Both the position numbers and the translations under genes were made by a program. The notes beneath the pieces are model-generated. The model had not been told where the DNA came from. It searched no databases and worked only from the letters and a program-made list of their open reading frames with translations. A stretch of 64,000 bases of DNA, taken from the NCBI GenBank assembly GCA_942486035.1, contig CALNXK010000162.1, positions 319,501-383,500 on the forward strand. Reading direction: 5' to 3'. Below, in pieces: positions 19,101-26,109 of the stretch. This stretch comes from Porites lobata (lineage: Eukaryota; Cnidaria; Anthozoa; Scleractinia; Poritidae). The stretch's first letter is position 1, and the number at the start of each line of letters is the position of its first letter.

Positions 19101-21486
19101 CCTACCCCAGGTAAACCATCATCTGAAGAACAGAAACAGGCTTTACAAATTTCATTTTCCGGGATAAGTGCGGTGAGTGTTCATACTCTTCTTATGCATG
19201 GGAATGGAGCGGGATCAGGAAGTACAAGAAGTACAGTAAAAAAAATAAGCTTTGTTGGCTCTTCTTTGACAGTTCGCATGGGGTAACCAAACTGAAGAAA
19301 CGTTTAAAGAAGCAATTGCGCAGGCTACTACAGAGTATTGTACAAGAAACAAGACCAGCTGTGCTTTAAAGGATAGACGCAGGTAAGGTCTTTTAAAATA
19401 ATTGGCACAAATGCATGCATTTACAATGGTACAAAACATATGCGGCAGGTCGAAGGCAAGGCAATTTTTTCCATCCATGAACTGTGTCAATGAGATTTTT
19501 TTTGTAACAACGAAAACAGTCAGTACTTTAAACCAACTTCGCCGAAATTTTCGCTGTTTCCCTTCAGACAAAAGCTAGGCAATAAACCGAGGCAACTGGA
19601 TGGAAATTCGCCTTATTGGACAAAAGGTTGTTTTTGGAAAAACTTTCTTTTGTCGAAAAGATACTTTTTCTTCGGGCAAAATTTCGTGGTTGAAACATCT
19701 TTCACTAGAATTCATTCCGTCTCTTCCGGCGTTGCGTGACACTGGAGGGGCCAGAACTGGACTAAATAATCCGGCGTTCTGAATTACTGATTAAAGAAAA
19801 AGAACGAATCTATCTCAGCCAACTTTTTCGTTGAGCTATTAGGAAAAAGACTTGCGTAAAAAAATGGTTTTGACCCTCCAGAACTAAGTGCTGTGAGCCA
19901 AAGAAAGATGCACGCTTTCATAAACTAACGAAATGATTAAGAAAAGGGCAGGAAACAATCAGAGAATTTTTCGCCTGGTAGTGGTTAACAGACTGTAACC
20001 TTGTTTAAATTTCTTTTTTTTCATGGTCAATTTCCGTATCATGACATGAAATAGGTGAGTTTTTAATAAGAAATTGACATTTTTTTAAATTGCACCACAC
20101 TGTCATGTCACTGTCGTTGATATTCAATTCAGACAGAAGGAAGGTGTTATCCACCTCGGCCTTTGGCCTCGGTGGATAACACCCTCCTCGATCTGCTTAA
20201 TTCTTCATATCTTACGAAAGCCGAATTCATTAATTGCGAAATATTAATAATGATAATGATAATGATAATAAACTATGATACTAAAATTTTTTTTGTTGTT
20301 TTTGTTTTTTTTCAGGCGAATCCCTTCCTCAGGCGTTAATTACACCGCTGACCAGGTTCACCTTCTGCCTGGTTACCCAAGTGGTAACTTGCCTGGTTTC
20401 CTTAAGGTGGCCTTTTACGTGCAGCAGCCACCAGGCCTGTCCATTGGAAACTCGTCGGTGCTACCGCGAGATACCTTGCTTGATATTGTACTAACTTACA
20501 AGTCTGAACTGGAGCGCGCTATTGGGATCAATATATCAGATGTAGAATTTTGGTTGAAACCTTCAACTACACCAGGGATATCCCCATCATCACCTGTAAA
20601 TACAGATAGTAATGTCTGGAAGTGGATAGTGATCGGTGTCGGAGCTTTCCTAATGTTAGTGCTATTTGGGGTCTTATTCAAGTGGTAAGATATATGTTAC
20701 TGATGTACATAGCCCAAGCACAAATATGCATTAGGGGGATTGCTAACTCTACTTAGCCCGGGCAAACCGGACCGGACTATCGCAAATGACCGGAAAAGCG
20801 ACGTAAGCGTTTCCGAGGACTCTACTCCAATATAACATCAAACGGGTATGCTCGTCGGCGAATAAGAATCAAGCCCCTAAATATAAAGGAGACCGGGCTT
20901 AGCTCAGGTTTCTCATCATTAAAGGACACTCGATGACGGCGTTTGTTTCTTTAAAAGATATTTATTTACCCACAGCCCTAAGCTTAGCATCCCACGAAGA
21001 CGTTCTTTCGGTAACGAGGAGGTTTGTTGTGGGGGGTTGGTGACGCGTGACAAGGCCCTCACAATAACCGCGTGAGTACCCTTAGCTATATTTTTATGGG
21101 TGGGTATTTTATAACTCTCTACATTGCTAATAATAAACACTTTATCGACCATCGCGCTGCTGTGGACACGTGACGTAATTGAAAATGGTCGCTATCTTAG
21201 TTTTTTTGTTTTTTACTTATTCAAATGCAAAATAGGTCGTCTAAAAACATAGGGGGGCACGTATAAAATGTTGACATTAAAACGCTTTTGGTATTATTAT
21301 TTTCCGACGATCTTGAGTATTCTTTTAATAGTGTTTGTCAATCTTTTTCTTATTAGCTGGAGACGCAAAAAGAATTCACGAGAGAGACCACGCTGGATTT
21401 TTGCTTTCGACAAGCCGAGGAAGTCTATGAAAAATTACAGCAACGCAAACCGGGAGGTTAATCGTGCCGCTGACAGTGCATTGTAG
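1128..21486 (+). CDS. Mini-exon array transmembrane glycoprotein, whole gene (5' end missing)
   Basis: Multi-exon gene assembled from splice signals. Twenty-one intact mini-exons (1233 nt, 411 codons) are all phase 1-1 and therefore interchangeable. They lead in frame into exons 15594-15815, 16840-16995, 19078-19172, 19273-19382, 20316-20684 and 21357-21486, and every phase matches (1-1, 1-1, 1-0, 0-2, 2-2, stop). The C-terminal 360 residues are a Ly6/uPAR-like domain, a linker, a membrane-proximal domain, one helix and a basic tail. The Thr/Ser/Pro repeats suggest an O-glycosylated, mucin-like extracellular stalk (inference). No initiator or signal-peptide exon is visible, so the gene probably begins upstream of the window. 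I do not recognise a named orthologue. A role as a cell-surface adhesin, receptor or mucin is possible but not shown. Confidence 0.75.
1441..1501 (+). pseudogene. Decayed mini-exon, donor lost
   Basis: Acceptor ctaaag is kept. The donor has changed from caaagtgagt to caaaatgagt, losing GT, and extra bases near the front disturb the frame. Confidence 0.6.
1648..1801. mobile_element. MITE-like element with 19-bp inverted ends
   Basis: GTCGCAACAATGTGAAAAC at the left is matched by GTTTTCACATTTTTGCGAC at the right. The interior is non-coding, and no clear target-site duplication was seen. Confidence 0.65.
1955..2014 (+). CDS. Mini-exon, 60 nt
   Basis: Acceptor gaaaag and donor gtgagt. It codes STATTVQTTTASRRSSPDP plus the split codon. 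One extra codon keeps the frame. A dispersed repeat starts about 30 nt downstream in its intron. Confidence 0.65.
2041..2300. repeat. Dispersed repeat, copy 1
   Basis: GC-rich CGCGCGCGAG-type start, then TGGTCAATTGACAGCTGTCA and AAACAGGGTAT, then CGCTTTTAGCTCTGGCTAAA. The same blocks occur in the same order and orientation near 63415-63840. Confidence 0.7.
2450..2557. mobile_element. Hairpin MITE
   Basis: AACAATTATTCACCTCAGTG pairs with the inverted right end (cacttcggtgaataattgtt); inner arms GTGGCTAGTG and CACTAGCCAC. It sits in an intron of the mini-exon gene. A related start (tatactaaaacag) lies at about 2292. Confidence 0.7.
2934..2990 (+). CDS. Mini-exon, 'SVKPTTAFPKPSNQ' type
   Basis: Acceptor ttaaag and donor gtaagt, 57 nt, phase 1-1, coding FTVTSVKPTTAFPKPSNQ. 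Later copies at 6505 and 8498 are the same subtype. Confidence 0.75.
3158..3214 (+). CDS. Mini-exon
   Basis: Acceptor ttagaag and donor gtgagt, 57 nt, phase 1-1, coding STATTAQPTTVSRKLSDQ. The first two exon bases are AG instead of the usual CC, so an alternative acceptor four bases upstream cannot be excluded. Confidence 0.65.
3416..3475 (+). CDS. Mini-exon, 60 nt
   Basis: Acceptor tgaag and donor gtgagt, phase 1-1, coding FTATMTVQPTTASRKPSDQ. An in-frame codon insertion (ATG) distinguishes it from the 57-nt copies. Confidence 0.75.
3659..3715 (+). CDS. Mini-exon
   Basis: Acceptor ctttaaag and donor gtaagt, 57 nt, phase 1-1, coding VTVTFVEPTTVSPKPSHQ. Confidence 0.75.
3937..3993 (+). pseudogene. 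Decayed mini-exon, acceptor lost
   Basis: Sequence from CCTCTACGGTAACC to TTTCGATCATG. The acceptor reads caatg instead of AG and the donor is gtgaaa. Confidence 0.55.
4186..4242 (+). pseudogene. Mini-exon with AA acceptor
   Basis: The reading frame is intact (SMVISAQRETASQKASVQ) and the donor gtgagt is good, but the acceptor is taaaa instead of taaag. Confidence 0.6.
4482..4538 (+). CDS. Mini-exon, 'TTPSDE' type
   Basis: Acceptor ctttaaag and donor gtgaga, 57 nt, phase 1-1, coding SAVSSVQATTASTTPSDE. The acidic end resembles the copy at 5360. Confidence 0.75.
4856..4912 (+). pseudogene. Mini-exon with AA acceptor, possibly rescued
   Basis: The frame is intact (STATSVKPTTAFPKPSNQ) with donor gtgagt, but the acceptor is taaaa. 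An internal AG at 4863-4864 would give a 48-nt exon from 4865 that is still phase 1-1, so the copy might still be spliced. Confidence 0.5.
5154..5213 (+). pseudogene. Decayed mini-exon, 'KPFDQ' subtype
   Basis: Related to 6771 and 8778 (TCACCAATGTGCAACCATCA). The acceptor is caaaa, and the end reads tcgtttaagg with an in-frame TAA. Confidence 0.55.
5360..5416 (+). CDS. Mini-exon, 'TASRTPSDE' type
   Basis: Acceptor tttttaaag and donor gtgagt, 57 nt, phase 1-1, coding STNISLPTTTASRTPSDE. Paralogous copies lie at 6985 and 9003. Confidence 0.75.
5652..5718 (+). pseudogene. Decayed mini-exon with internal insertion
   Basis: Acceptor ttttaag and donor gtgagt remain, but a partial internal duplication (ACTGTACGTGACTGTATAAC) makes it 67 nt and breaks the phase. 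Confidence 0.55.
5889..5945 (+). CDS. Mini-exon
   Basis: Acceptor ttttacag and donor gtgagt, 57 nt, phase 1-1, coding STAFTVQPATASQNPSDQ. Its counterpart in the next block, near 7969, has lost its donor. Confidence 0.75.
6074..6130 (+). CDS. Mini-exon, 'FPDQ' type
   Basis: Acceptor tttaaag and donor gtgagt, 57 nt, phase 1-1, coding SPVTTVQSTTASRNFPDQ. Its counterpart is at 8156. Confidence 0.75.
6245..6425. mobile_element. Tigger/pogo-like MITE, longer copy
   Basis: Begins acagtggaactcagttaat as at 8335 and ends tacgggtgtccgtattaagc. It carries about 110 bp of extra interior compared with the copy at 8337 and lacks a clean right inverted end. Confidence 0.5.
6505..6561 (+). CDS. Mini-exon, 'SVKPTS' type
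   Basis: Acceptor tttttaag and donor gtaagt, 57 nt, phase 1-1, coding LTVTSVKPTSTFLKTSNQ. It opens the second higher-order block. Confidence 0.75.
6771..6827 (+). CDS. Mini-exon, 'KPFDQ' type
   Basis: Acceptor ctttcaag and donor gtgagg, 57 nt, phase 1-1, coding SSVTTVQPTSASRKPFDQ. It ends in G rather than A, so the next split codon becomes GCC (Ala) instead of ACC (Thr). Confidence 0.75.
6985..7041 (+). CDS. Mini-exon, 'TASRTPSDK' type
   Basis: Acceptor tttaaag and donor gtgagt, 57 nt, phase 1-1, coding STVTSLQTSTASRTPSDK. Confidence 0.75.
7614..7795. repeat. 182-bp palindrome containing an inverted mini-exon
   Basis: Two arms of about 88 nt are near-perfect reverse complements around the loop ttttag at 7702-7707; 7614 pairs with 7795 and 7694 with 7715. 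Each arm holds the front half of a decayed mini-exon (cagtcatcgctgtataacc, then aataacagcttct) plus its upstream intron. This is an inverted duplication, not a transposon end-pair that I can recognise. Confidence 0.85.
7969..8025 (+). pseudogene. Decayed mini-exon, donor lost
   Basis: Acceptor cttaag, then an intact frame STVITVQPATASRKPSD, but the donor region reads gattttggttcag instead of gatcaaagtgag. It is the counterpart of the intact exon at 5889. Confidence 0.6.
8156..8212 (+). CDS. Mini-exon, 'FPDQ' type
   Basis: Acceptor gttaaag and donor gtgagt, 57 nt, phase 1-1, coding SSVTTVQPTTASRSFPDQ. Confidence 0.75.
8337..8400. mobile_element. Tigger/pogo-like MITE, short copy
   Basis: CAGTGGAAC at the left and GTTCCACTG at the right flank 64 bp, with TA on both sides (8335-8336, 8401-8402). 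A CAGTG end with a TA duplication is typical of the pogo/Tigger branch of Tc1/mariner. Confidence 0.65.
8498..8554 (+). CDS. Mini-exon, 'SVKPTS' type
   Basis: Acceptor gtttaag and donor gtaagt, 57 nt, phase 1-1, coding LTATSVKPTSAFPKTSNQ. It opens the third higher-order block. Confidence 0.75.
8778..8834 (+). CDS. Mini-exon, 'KPFDQ' type
   Basis: Acceptor ttttaag and donor gtgagg, 57 nt, phase 1-1, coding SSVTTVQPTSSSRKPFDQ. It differs from the 6771 copy by a single residue. Confidence 0.75.
9003..9059 (+). CDS. Mini-exon, 'TASRTPSHK' type
   Basis: Acceptor tttaaag and donor gtgagt, 57 nt, phase 1-1, coding STVTSLQTTTASRTPSHK. It is the last copy before a 2-kb stretch of inserted repeats. 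Confidence 0.75.
9340..9610 (-). repeat. Dispersed repeat with pseudo-coding frame
   Basis: The minus strand reads QCGPGFKSRRRNHIWVDF, then PRGFAPGTPVFPS. This frame resembles a widespread cnidarian repeat often mis-annotated as protein (from memory). It is intronic here and not a gene. Confidence 0.5.
10330..11057 (-). mobile_element. 5'-truncated LINE (non-LTR retrotransposon) fragment
   Basis: Minus strand. The ORF around 10864-11055 reads KLQLVQNLAARIVLGLKNFD, then HISQGIKSLK, the post-catalytic end of a Jockey/CR1-type reverse transcriptase. After a frameshift at WLPV it continues DAVMMFKCINNLVPNYMAEK, then RSFSYRGANWLWNGI and NIFKKRLV. Frameshifts and stops show it is dead. It lies antisense in an intron of the mini-exon gene. 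Confidence 0.85.
11144..11227 (+). CDS. Composite mini-exon, 84 nt
   Basis: The exon starts after ctaaaag and ends before gtgagt. It is 28 codons, still phase 1-1. The first 9 codons (STVTSVQKT type) repeat the opening of the unit, and a third decayed copy of the same opening lies just upstream at 11116-11143. It looks like a local tandem duplication of the exon front. An alternative start near 11171 would leave a shorter exon. Confidence 0.55.
11409..11468 (+). CDS. Mini-exon, 60 nt
   Basis: Acceptor ttttaag and donor gtaagt, phase 1-1, coding STVTTVHSPTTVSRKPSDQ. Confidence 0.75.
11625..11827. mobile_element. MITE with ~90-bp inverted repeats
   Basis: CAATTGGCCACTCCAG at the left and CTGGAGTGGTCAATTG at the right. 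The arms continue through ataccataacataccataatg and ttttgcataagcattgt into the centre, so nearly the whole element folds back. Confidence 0.8.
11864..12837. mobile_element. Foldback-like element, ~0.97 kb
   Basis: Left end AAGGCTTACTTTACG is inverted at the right end CGTAAAGTAAGCCTT. The arms extend about 200 bp each (including caccgcttgtagcg, ttgcaaaccattgtaagtct and ggacttgtgt counterparts). The central ~570 bp has no convincing protein. It is a non-autonomous DNA transposon with long inverted repeats. Confidence 0.75.
13553..13609 (+). CDS. Mini-exon
   Basis: Acceptor gtttaag and donor gtaagt, 57 nt, phase 1-1, coding STVTSVKPTTSSQKPSDR. It is isolated from the dense array by MITE insertions. 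Confidence 0.75.
14534..14746. mobile_element. Mutator-like MITE with 9-bp target-site duplication
   Basis: TAGCCTGCGAAAACATCC and its inverse bound 213 bp with ~65-bp inverted repeats. TCACATTTC flanks it on both sides (14525-14533 and 14747-14755). A 9-bp duplication with long inverted ends is characteristic of Mutator-like elements. It lies 54 bp upstream of the last mini-exon. Confidence 0.85.
14800..14856 (+). CDS. Last mini-exon
   Basis: Acceptor ttttcatag and donor gtgagt, 57 nt, phase 1-1, coding TIVSTKQPITASPKPPIQ. Its final A joins GA of the next exon to give AGA (Arg), leading into the Cys domain. Confidence 0.75.
15594..15815 (+). CDS. Ly6/uPAR-like domain, exon 1 of 2
   Basis: Acceptor tttgctttcacag and donor gtatag bound 222 nt, phase 1-1 and open throughout. 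It begins TCNLCFADGG and ends GCANCT. The opening CxxC with further spaced Cys resembles the first half of a three-finger LU domain. The frame stays open upstream of the acceptor only by chance. The exon pair 15594 and 16840 makes one domain, as judged from the Cys order; the fold is inferred, not computed. Confidence 0.7.
16385..16790. repeat. Dispersed repeat in intron
   Basis: Non-coding, C-rich blocks (ctaccccgttatag, ccccattctag, gaccccatccagcgg) separated by tttgtcacttttgggcaaat. It resembles repeats I associate with coral genomes. It lies just upstream of the exon at 16840. Confidence 0.4.
16840..16995 (+). CDS. Ly6/uPAR-like domain, exon 2 of 2
   Basis: Acceptor ttggtaaag and a consensus donor gtaagt bound 156 nt, phase 1-1. 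It reads DETGSCIERF at the start, then CVIKYCIGNNCNN, a C-x4-C-N ending typical of LU domains, then SSFDKTPES. The last T joins GT of the next exon to give Cys. A minus-strand ORF over the same bases is taken to be its shadow. Confidence 0.75.
17408..17586. mobile_element. PIF/Harbinger-like MITE
   Basis: AGGCCTGTTTACATGGAG at the left and CTTCCATGTAAAGAGGCCC at the right, flanked by TTA on both sides (17405-17407, 17587-17589). Three-base TTA-type duplications point to PIF/Harbinger. Confidence 0.75.
18537..18582. repeat. Short inverted repeat
   Basis: GGCCGCCATGTTGGAAGGCA is inverted after a short loop (aagagta region), a near-perfect 46-bp hairpin. Probably a MITE remnant. Confidence 0.7.
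19078..19172 (+). CDS. Linker and start of membrane-proximal domain
   Basis: Acceptor ttgttgttag and donor gtgagt bound 95 nt entering in phase 1 and leaving in phase 0. It codes PLDERALPTPGKPSSEEQ and then the beta-strand-like ALQISFSGISA. Confidence 0.75.
19273..19382 (+). CDS. Membrane-proximal domain exon
   Basis: Acceptor cttctttgacag and donor gtaagg bound 110 nt, phase 0 to 2. It reads FAWGNQTEETFKEAIAQ, then a Cys pair (EYC..TSC), with potential N-glycosylation sites NQT and NKT. The pattern 'F-x-x-A-I-A-x-A' followed by two Cys suggests a SEA-like ectodomain module, but I cannot name the family. Confidence 0.75.
20143..20183. repeat. 41-bp palindrome
   Basis: GGTGTTATCCACCTCGGCC reads back as GGCCTCGGTGGATAACACC around a 3-nt centre. 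It lies in the intron before the transmembrane exon. Confidence 0.8.
20246..20272. repeat. AATGAT microsatellite
   Basis: Run of aat/gat triplets just upstream of the polypyrimidine tract of the transmembrane exon. Confidence 0.7.
20316..20684 (+). CDS. Membrane-proximal domain and transmembrane exon
   Basis: Acceptor ttttttttcag and donor gtaaga bound 369 nt, phase 2 to 2. The first part (VHLLPGYPSG, then FLKVAFYVQQPPG, then SELERAIGINISDVEF) completes the ectodomain module. A Pro/Ser stalk follows (STTPGISPSSPV) and then the helix WKWIVIGVGAFLMLVLFGVL. Reading through the donor gives an immediate TAA, so unspliced transcripts would lack the tail. Confidence 0.85.
21357..21486 (+). CDS. Cytoplasmic tail exon with stop
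   Basis: Acceptor tttttcttattag leads into 130 nt that continue phase 2 (TG+C = Cys). The tail starts WRRKKNSRERPRW, a basic stop-transfer sequence directly after the helix, as expected for a type I membrane protein. It has about 42 residues and ends in TAG. Tyr and Ser residues are present, but no recognised signalling motif was seen. Confidence 0.8.
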
Positions 21487-21489
21487 TTA

Positions 21490-23700
21490 CCCAAGAAAAA
21501 CATCGTGAGATAAAGAAGCTTACCACGTTGCACGGAAAGCAAGTTAACAAGATTAATATTAATAATAGAAAGAGCAGAATAGGATATCCGACCATCTCGG
21601 CAATTACAATGCAGCTGTATTCTGCTTACACTCCGTTTAGCACGAAACACATGAACGAACTGATGACAAAAATCGATATCTAATCCAACTAAAAGAAAAA
21701 AAAAAACGCTCATTCTGTCTTTGGTAATTCCTTGTAAGTTCAAGATCGCATAACAAGGGATGATCGAAGATATCCGTTATTGTTATTGTTCATATGCTGT
21801 ATCAAAAATGGTCCCCTTTATTTATTATGAGGTGTGTATATAGTATATATAATATATATATGAGTACATCTGTAGCGATGCACATGGACAGGCCATTTTT
21901 CAACTTCAAATTGAAGCTAAGCGATAACGTGCATCTTTTCTCATGTAGAAACTCGGTTTAACAACAAGGGACACGAGAGAGGGAGAAACATTTCAATATC
22001 ACATTAGTTCTACTATAATTATTCAGGCAAAAACCTACAAAATGTATATTGAATTAGCTGGATATTTAACCAGCCGACAATTATTGTAAAATGTTTGCTA
22101 CCTCGACGTCAATTCAGCTTTTTTGATTGTTGTAAGAGATCAAATTTTAATGTTTCTTCCAAAGAGCTATTAAAATGCAAAAAGAAAAAGAAACCCAGTA
22201 GTAATGAAATTTGACTTTACAAGGCCTCTTCATACCCTGACTCTGATTAAATATATCCAGGAAACATCAAGAGTGGACGATCTTTCCCCTTCTTTTCTTC
22301 CCTCGTTCACCCTCTCTGTCCGCCAGTCTTTTCTATTCTTTTTTCGCCTTTCCTTGTCCTATACTCACAATAGTCTGTGCGGCTGGGCGGACGGGCGTAC
22401 GTTGACGTCATAGCCAAATTTTCTCGCTACGATAGGTTTCCAATTTCCAATTGAGCAATGGGGAAGCTCCGCTATAAAACGTTTTCGGTGAACACCCCGA
22501 CCCCTGACACCGACCCCAATAAGTCCGTCCCTACTTTTCCGATGGATCCTGCATAAAATTGTGGACACAGTAATGCCATTTTCCCCGCTATTTTAATACA
22601 TCAATCTTTTACATGAGATATGTTTTCCCTGTAATAATCCCTTCTAATCTGACTAAAAGAGAGTATCATTCAAAATGGTTTTCATTCCGTTGGATTGTTG
22701 TCTGCAAAACAAGAAAAATAAAAAGTTAGTATGAAGGGAAAAAACTTCAAACCGCTTTTGTGCTTTTATTGGATTAGTGTAACGAATGTTTCTGTAATCT
22801 TTGCCGATTTTTTCTCATTGAGAAAGAGTTTTTATTCTCCGATAGCAAATACTGCAAGGAGAGACTTCACAGCATGGGATTTTAAGATTCGCTTGGGGAT
22901 GTTAGAGATATCTGTCATCTAAATCATATTACTAGATAAGAAGATTTAGTTAGTAAAATGTGCAGAGGAATTGCATTACATACTTCTTAGCGTGCGTGAT
23001 CTGACCGTTGAATTAAAGTATCTTCATTTATTTTTTATCTGCTATTTATTCGGTATGTAGCTCTAAATCAGAACACTGATATTAAAGGAAGCTGGCTATT
23101 AACAGACCATGCAGACAAACCCCTTTTTGGCTGACTAACATGTTTTTTAGATTAGTTTAATTTGCACGTTCTTTCCGTTACGTACGTGATATCAGTTTGA
23201 AGTTTTTTTCAAATGGGGGGAGGGATGTACTCTAGTGTATCCTTTGCCTCAATTGTACCGAATGGTAGCAGCCACCCTCTCTTACGAAAACCCGGATTTG
23301 CCTCCGTGAATTAGGAGTCTATAAAAGTAATCCAATGACGGGTGACCATTCAACTGAAACTTCTTCATGTCGACCATCAGTACTTCTAAATATAAGCATT
23401 TACTCAGCATATATAGTGCTGCAGTACTAATTTTAAATTTGAAGAATATTCTAAGAATGAAACCCCAGGCTGAGATTTTAGAAATGATATAATTTTGAAA
23501 AATCCCTTACAGGCTTTAAACGAAAACTTTCTAAAACGGAAATGTTACAATCTATACTTGAAGAATATAAATACAACAATGGTTTCGGCCTAAAAATCGG
23601 CAGAAAAATAAGAATGTTTAGCTTGGCCCGGTAAAACAATATTTTTATATAAAAAAGAGAGTGTACTGAAGTTTATGAAGAAAACTAAGCACTTAAGCTG
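21490..23700. other. No gene seen
   Basis: AT-rich spacer downstream of the tail exon, with a short TA-rich run at about 21839-21861. The polyadenylation site of the upstream gene should lie here, but no signal stands out. Open frames are short and lack splice context. Confidence 0.5.
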
Positions 23701-23711
23701 CCTACCTTATT

Positions 23712-24074
23712 TTATACGCTGCCAGGATCGTACTGTGAATCAGTTGCAAAATCCGGATCATATGGCGAGTCCTCCAAGGTGTTTCCAGGGTCAAAATCAA
23801 GTTCCTCGTCAATTGGATAGTTTTCATCATACGGTCTACCGCTTCCAGGATCGTTATCAGGTTTAAACTTGCGCCCGGAAATCAGCGTGGAGATAACCAA
23901 AAGGAGCAAAACTGGTGTCACCATAGCCATTAAAACTGAGAGAAGTTTCCTTTTTAGAAGTGGATCAAATGCAATTTTCTCCTCGTCAGAGGGTAAGACA
24001 TGGTTGGATCTATTATTTAGAGTGGCACTTAAACGAGCAATATAAAATACTGCATCAGTGTTTTTCATCGACAT
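23712..24074 (-). CDS. Small single-pass protein with Asp-rich C-terminus
   Basis: 120-residue single-exon ORF starting at MSMKNTDAVF; a second ATG two codons in is an alternative start. Residues ~38-43 are basic (LLKRK), followed by the helix LLSVLMAMVTPVLLLLVIST. The C-terminal ~50 residues carry about 11 Asp and 4 Glu with recurring Y/F-D-P (YDEN, DFDPG, PYDPD, QYDPG). The positive charges before the helix suggest N-terminus inside and the acidic tail outside or lumenal (inference). No family recognised. Single-exon status and a poor start context leave doubt, but the organised composition argues against a chance frame. Confidence 0.55.
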   Translation of the reverse strand: MSMKNTDAVFYIARLSATLNNRSNHVLPSDEEKIAFDPLLKRKLLSVLMAMVTPVLLLLVISTLISGRKFKPDNDPGSGRPYDENYPIDEELDFDPGNTLEDSPYDPDFATDSQYDPGSV

Positions 24075-24099
24075 CGAGAATGTTTTATTTTGTTGTTGT

Positions 24100-25720
24100 T
24101 TTGTAAAAGGAAAACACTGTTTTTCTTACGTAATTTAAATGCTTCGAACTGAGCCAGCACTTTTTATAATTGCTCTTAGAACAGAGGCTGAGTTTTAAAC
24201 GAGTCCCAGGATGTTGTTTCACTTGCCCTGATTGACTTTGCTGTTTGACCTTTAGCCTAGGCTCAAGACACTATTTGTCACCACAGTTGCTCATTTTTCA
24301 GTTAAGGTTGCTCTACTAGTTAAGTTAAACTTAGTCATTTTTTTTTTACTTGTATTTTGATATCTTTTCTTTGTATGTTACAAATTTTCTCCTTCTTTTT
24401 AGGATATAGGCGTTAGTTATTTTAAAGTTAAAGAACTGAAACATTTAGCGGACTAGGAATTAAGAAATAAGCTGGTTTGAAGAACAAAACAGTCATTTCT
24501 GTGCTTTGAAAACGAACGTAACTGAAATCATGTGAAATGCTTTATGAATTGAGTGTCTTATACTACTTGCAATCTAAGTCGAATTTATGACGAAATTTTA
24601 ATTCATAAGTTTATGACTTACCTCAATTCAATCTCTGAGCAGTTTTCATCGGTTGCAGAAATGCGAATGCGCGAAATGAGGATTATTGCCCGTGCTATAT
24701 TTGTCTCATTATGATTCCTTGGATACGAAGCATTTTCTACGAAGCATTTTAATTGAGCAAGGAATATCTCTCTATTGAATCGGTTCAAAATTGTATGCAA
24801 AGCGAAGGAAGAAAACAATTTATTTTAAAGATGCCGCCCTTGTGAGCACCAACATTTTATAATTATAGATAAGTTCTTTTTTTCTGTTCAGAATAGCGAT
24901 GTTGGTAGTAAGAAAGATACAAAAGGTTTCTTTATTTCAAATCAGATTATTTTGATGATTGCTACAGACATCAAAGAAAGAAGAAAAGTAGGAGGGAGAG
25001 AGCAAAAAAACATAGAACAGCTACGGTGTTGAAAAAGTCTTGGTGTGAAGAAACTGAAGATCGGCGTTTTTCATAGGTTCAAACATGACTTCGTTGTGTC
25101 ATTGCATCAAAGGGTAAACAAAGACATTCTTCGCAACAGTTAACAACTGAAAATCGCTAGGCTAGCCAGTGAAGCTTGCTTTGGAAAAAAAGAAACAGCG
25201 TTCCTTATATGTCGACTCTATTTGAAACATCATTGTTTTGTGATCTTTTTGACAAACATCTTGACAAATCGTAAGAAAGAATTCAATAAATTTTCTTATT
25301 ACGAATATTTGCACGAAAGAAAGAAGAAAAGACACACAGTTTAGAGAAAAAATATAAATATTCAACCTAGCCGAAATAACTACAATCGCTTCGAAAACGT
25401 TTTGGTGTGATTTAGTGTGTTTTAATACTTATGATTTCCTTAATATTTAACCCATTAATTCTCTCATTTATTAAGCGGAATCTCTACTAAAGAAGTTCCA
25501 TTTAAAAGTTAACCCCATAGCATTTCGTTCACTAAGATTCAAATGTTAGAATGATAAATTATTTCACCATAATTGGGTCTCAAGGAGTGAAAGGGGATAC
25601 AATTAGGAAGTGCTATTGTATGGCTAAAACATTCTTCGCGACAATTGACAAACAAATATTGGTAACCCATCGCATCCAGCGTAGGCTGTTTTTTTTTTTT
25701 TAAGTTGGTTAAGACGACTT
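24100..25720. other. No gene seen
   Basis: AT-rich. The block ACATTCTTCGCAACAG near 25120 recurs diverged at about 25630, and ttggtgtgaa-like motifs occur at 25040, 25405 and 25710, suggesting local duplication. No supported coding exon. Confidence 0.4.
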
Positions 25721-25729
25721 GGTGTAAAA

Positions 25730-26104
25730 ATGAGCGTTAATCTTTCTTCAAAAGAAATATTGAGCTGTAAAGGAGAGGCCTGCACTAGTTCCATCTTTCT
25801 CGCGGCTTTGAAGCGTTTTTCTTACAAAACGCTTTCAACTCCGGCTACAACTGCCTGTAAAACTGGTGAGACTATTTTAAACACAGCTAATGAGACATAT
25901 TGGGAGTGTTTTCAGTTTTGTTTGTCACAATCTCACCAACTACGAGATCAATTCACTAACAAACACAGCAAGTGGTTTTCGGAAGAGCTTAATTGTGCCA
26001 GCGACATAAATCTCAATCGGCTGAAAAACCGGCAGTCTTTTTGTTGTGGTATAAACAAGAAATTTTCTGTTGAGGTCAATTCATTAAAACTTTTACTAGA
26101 GTAA
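25730..26104 (+). CDS. Possible small Cys-containing protein
   Basis: 124-residue ORF, MSVNLSSKEI to VNSLKLLLE, with 8 Cys including a CC pair. There is no signal peptide, helix or known motif. The codons look ordinary for the region, but nothing else supports it. It may be an orphan gene, an exon or a chance ORF. Confidence 0.25.
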   Translation: MSVNLSSKEILSCKGEACTSSIFLAALKRFSYKTLSTPATTACKTGETILNTANETYWECFQFCLSQSHQLRDQFTNKHSKWFSEELNCASDINLNRLKNRQSFCCGINKKFSVEVNSLKLLLE

Positions 26105-26109
26105 TTTTC

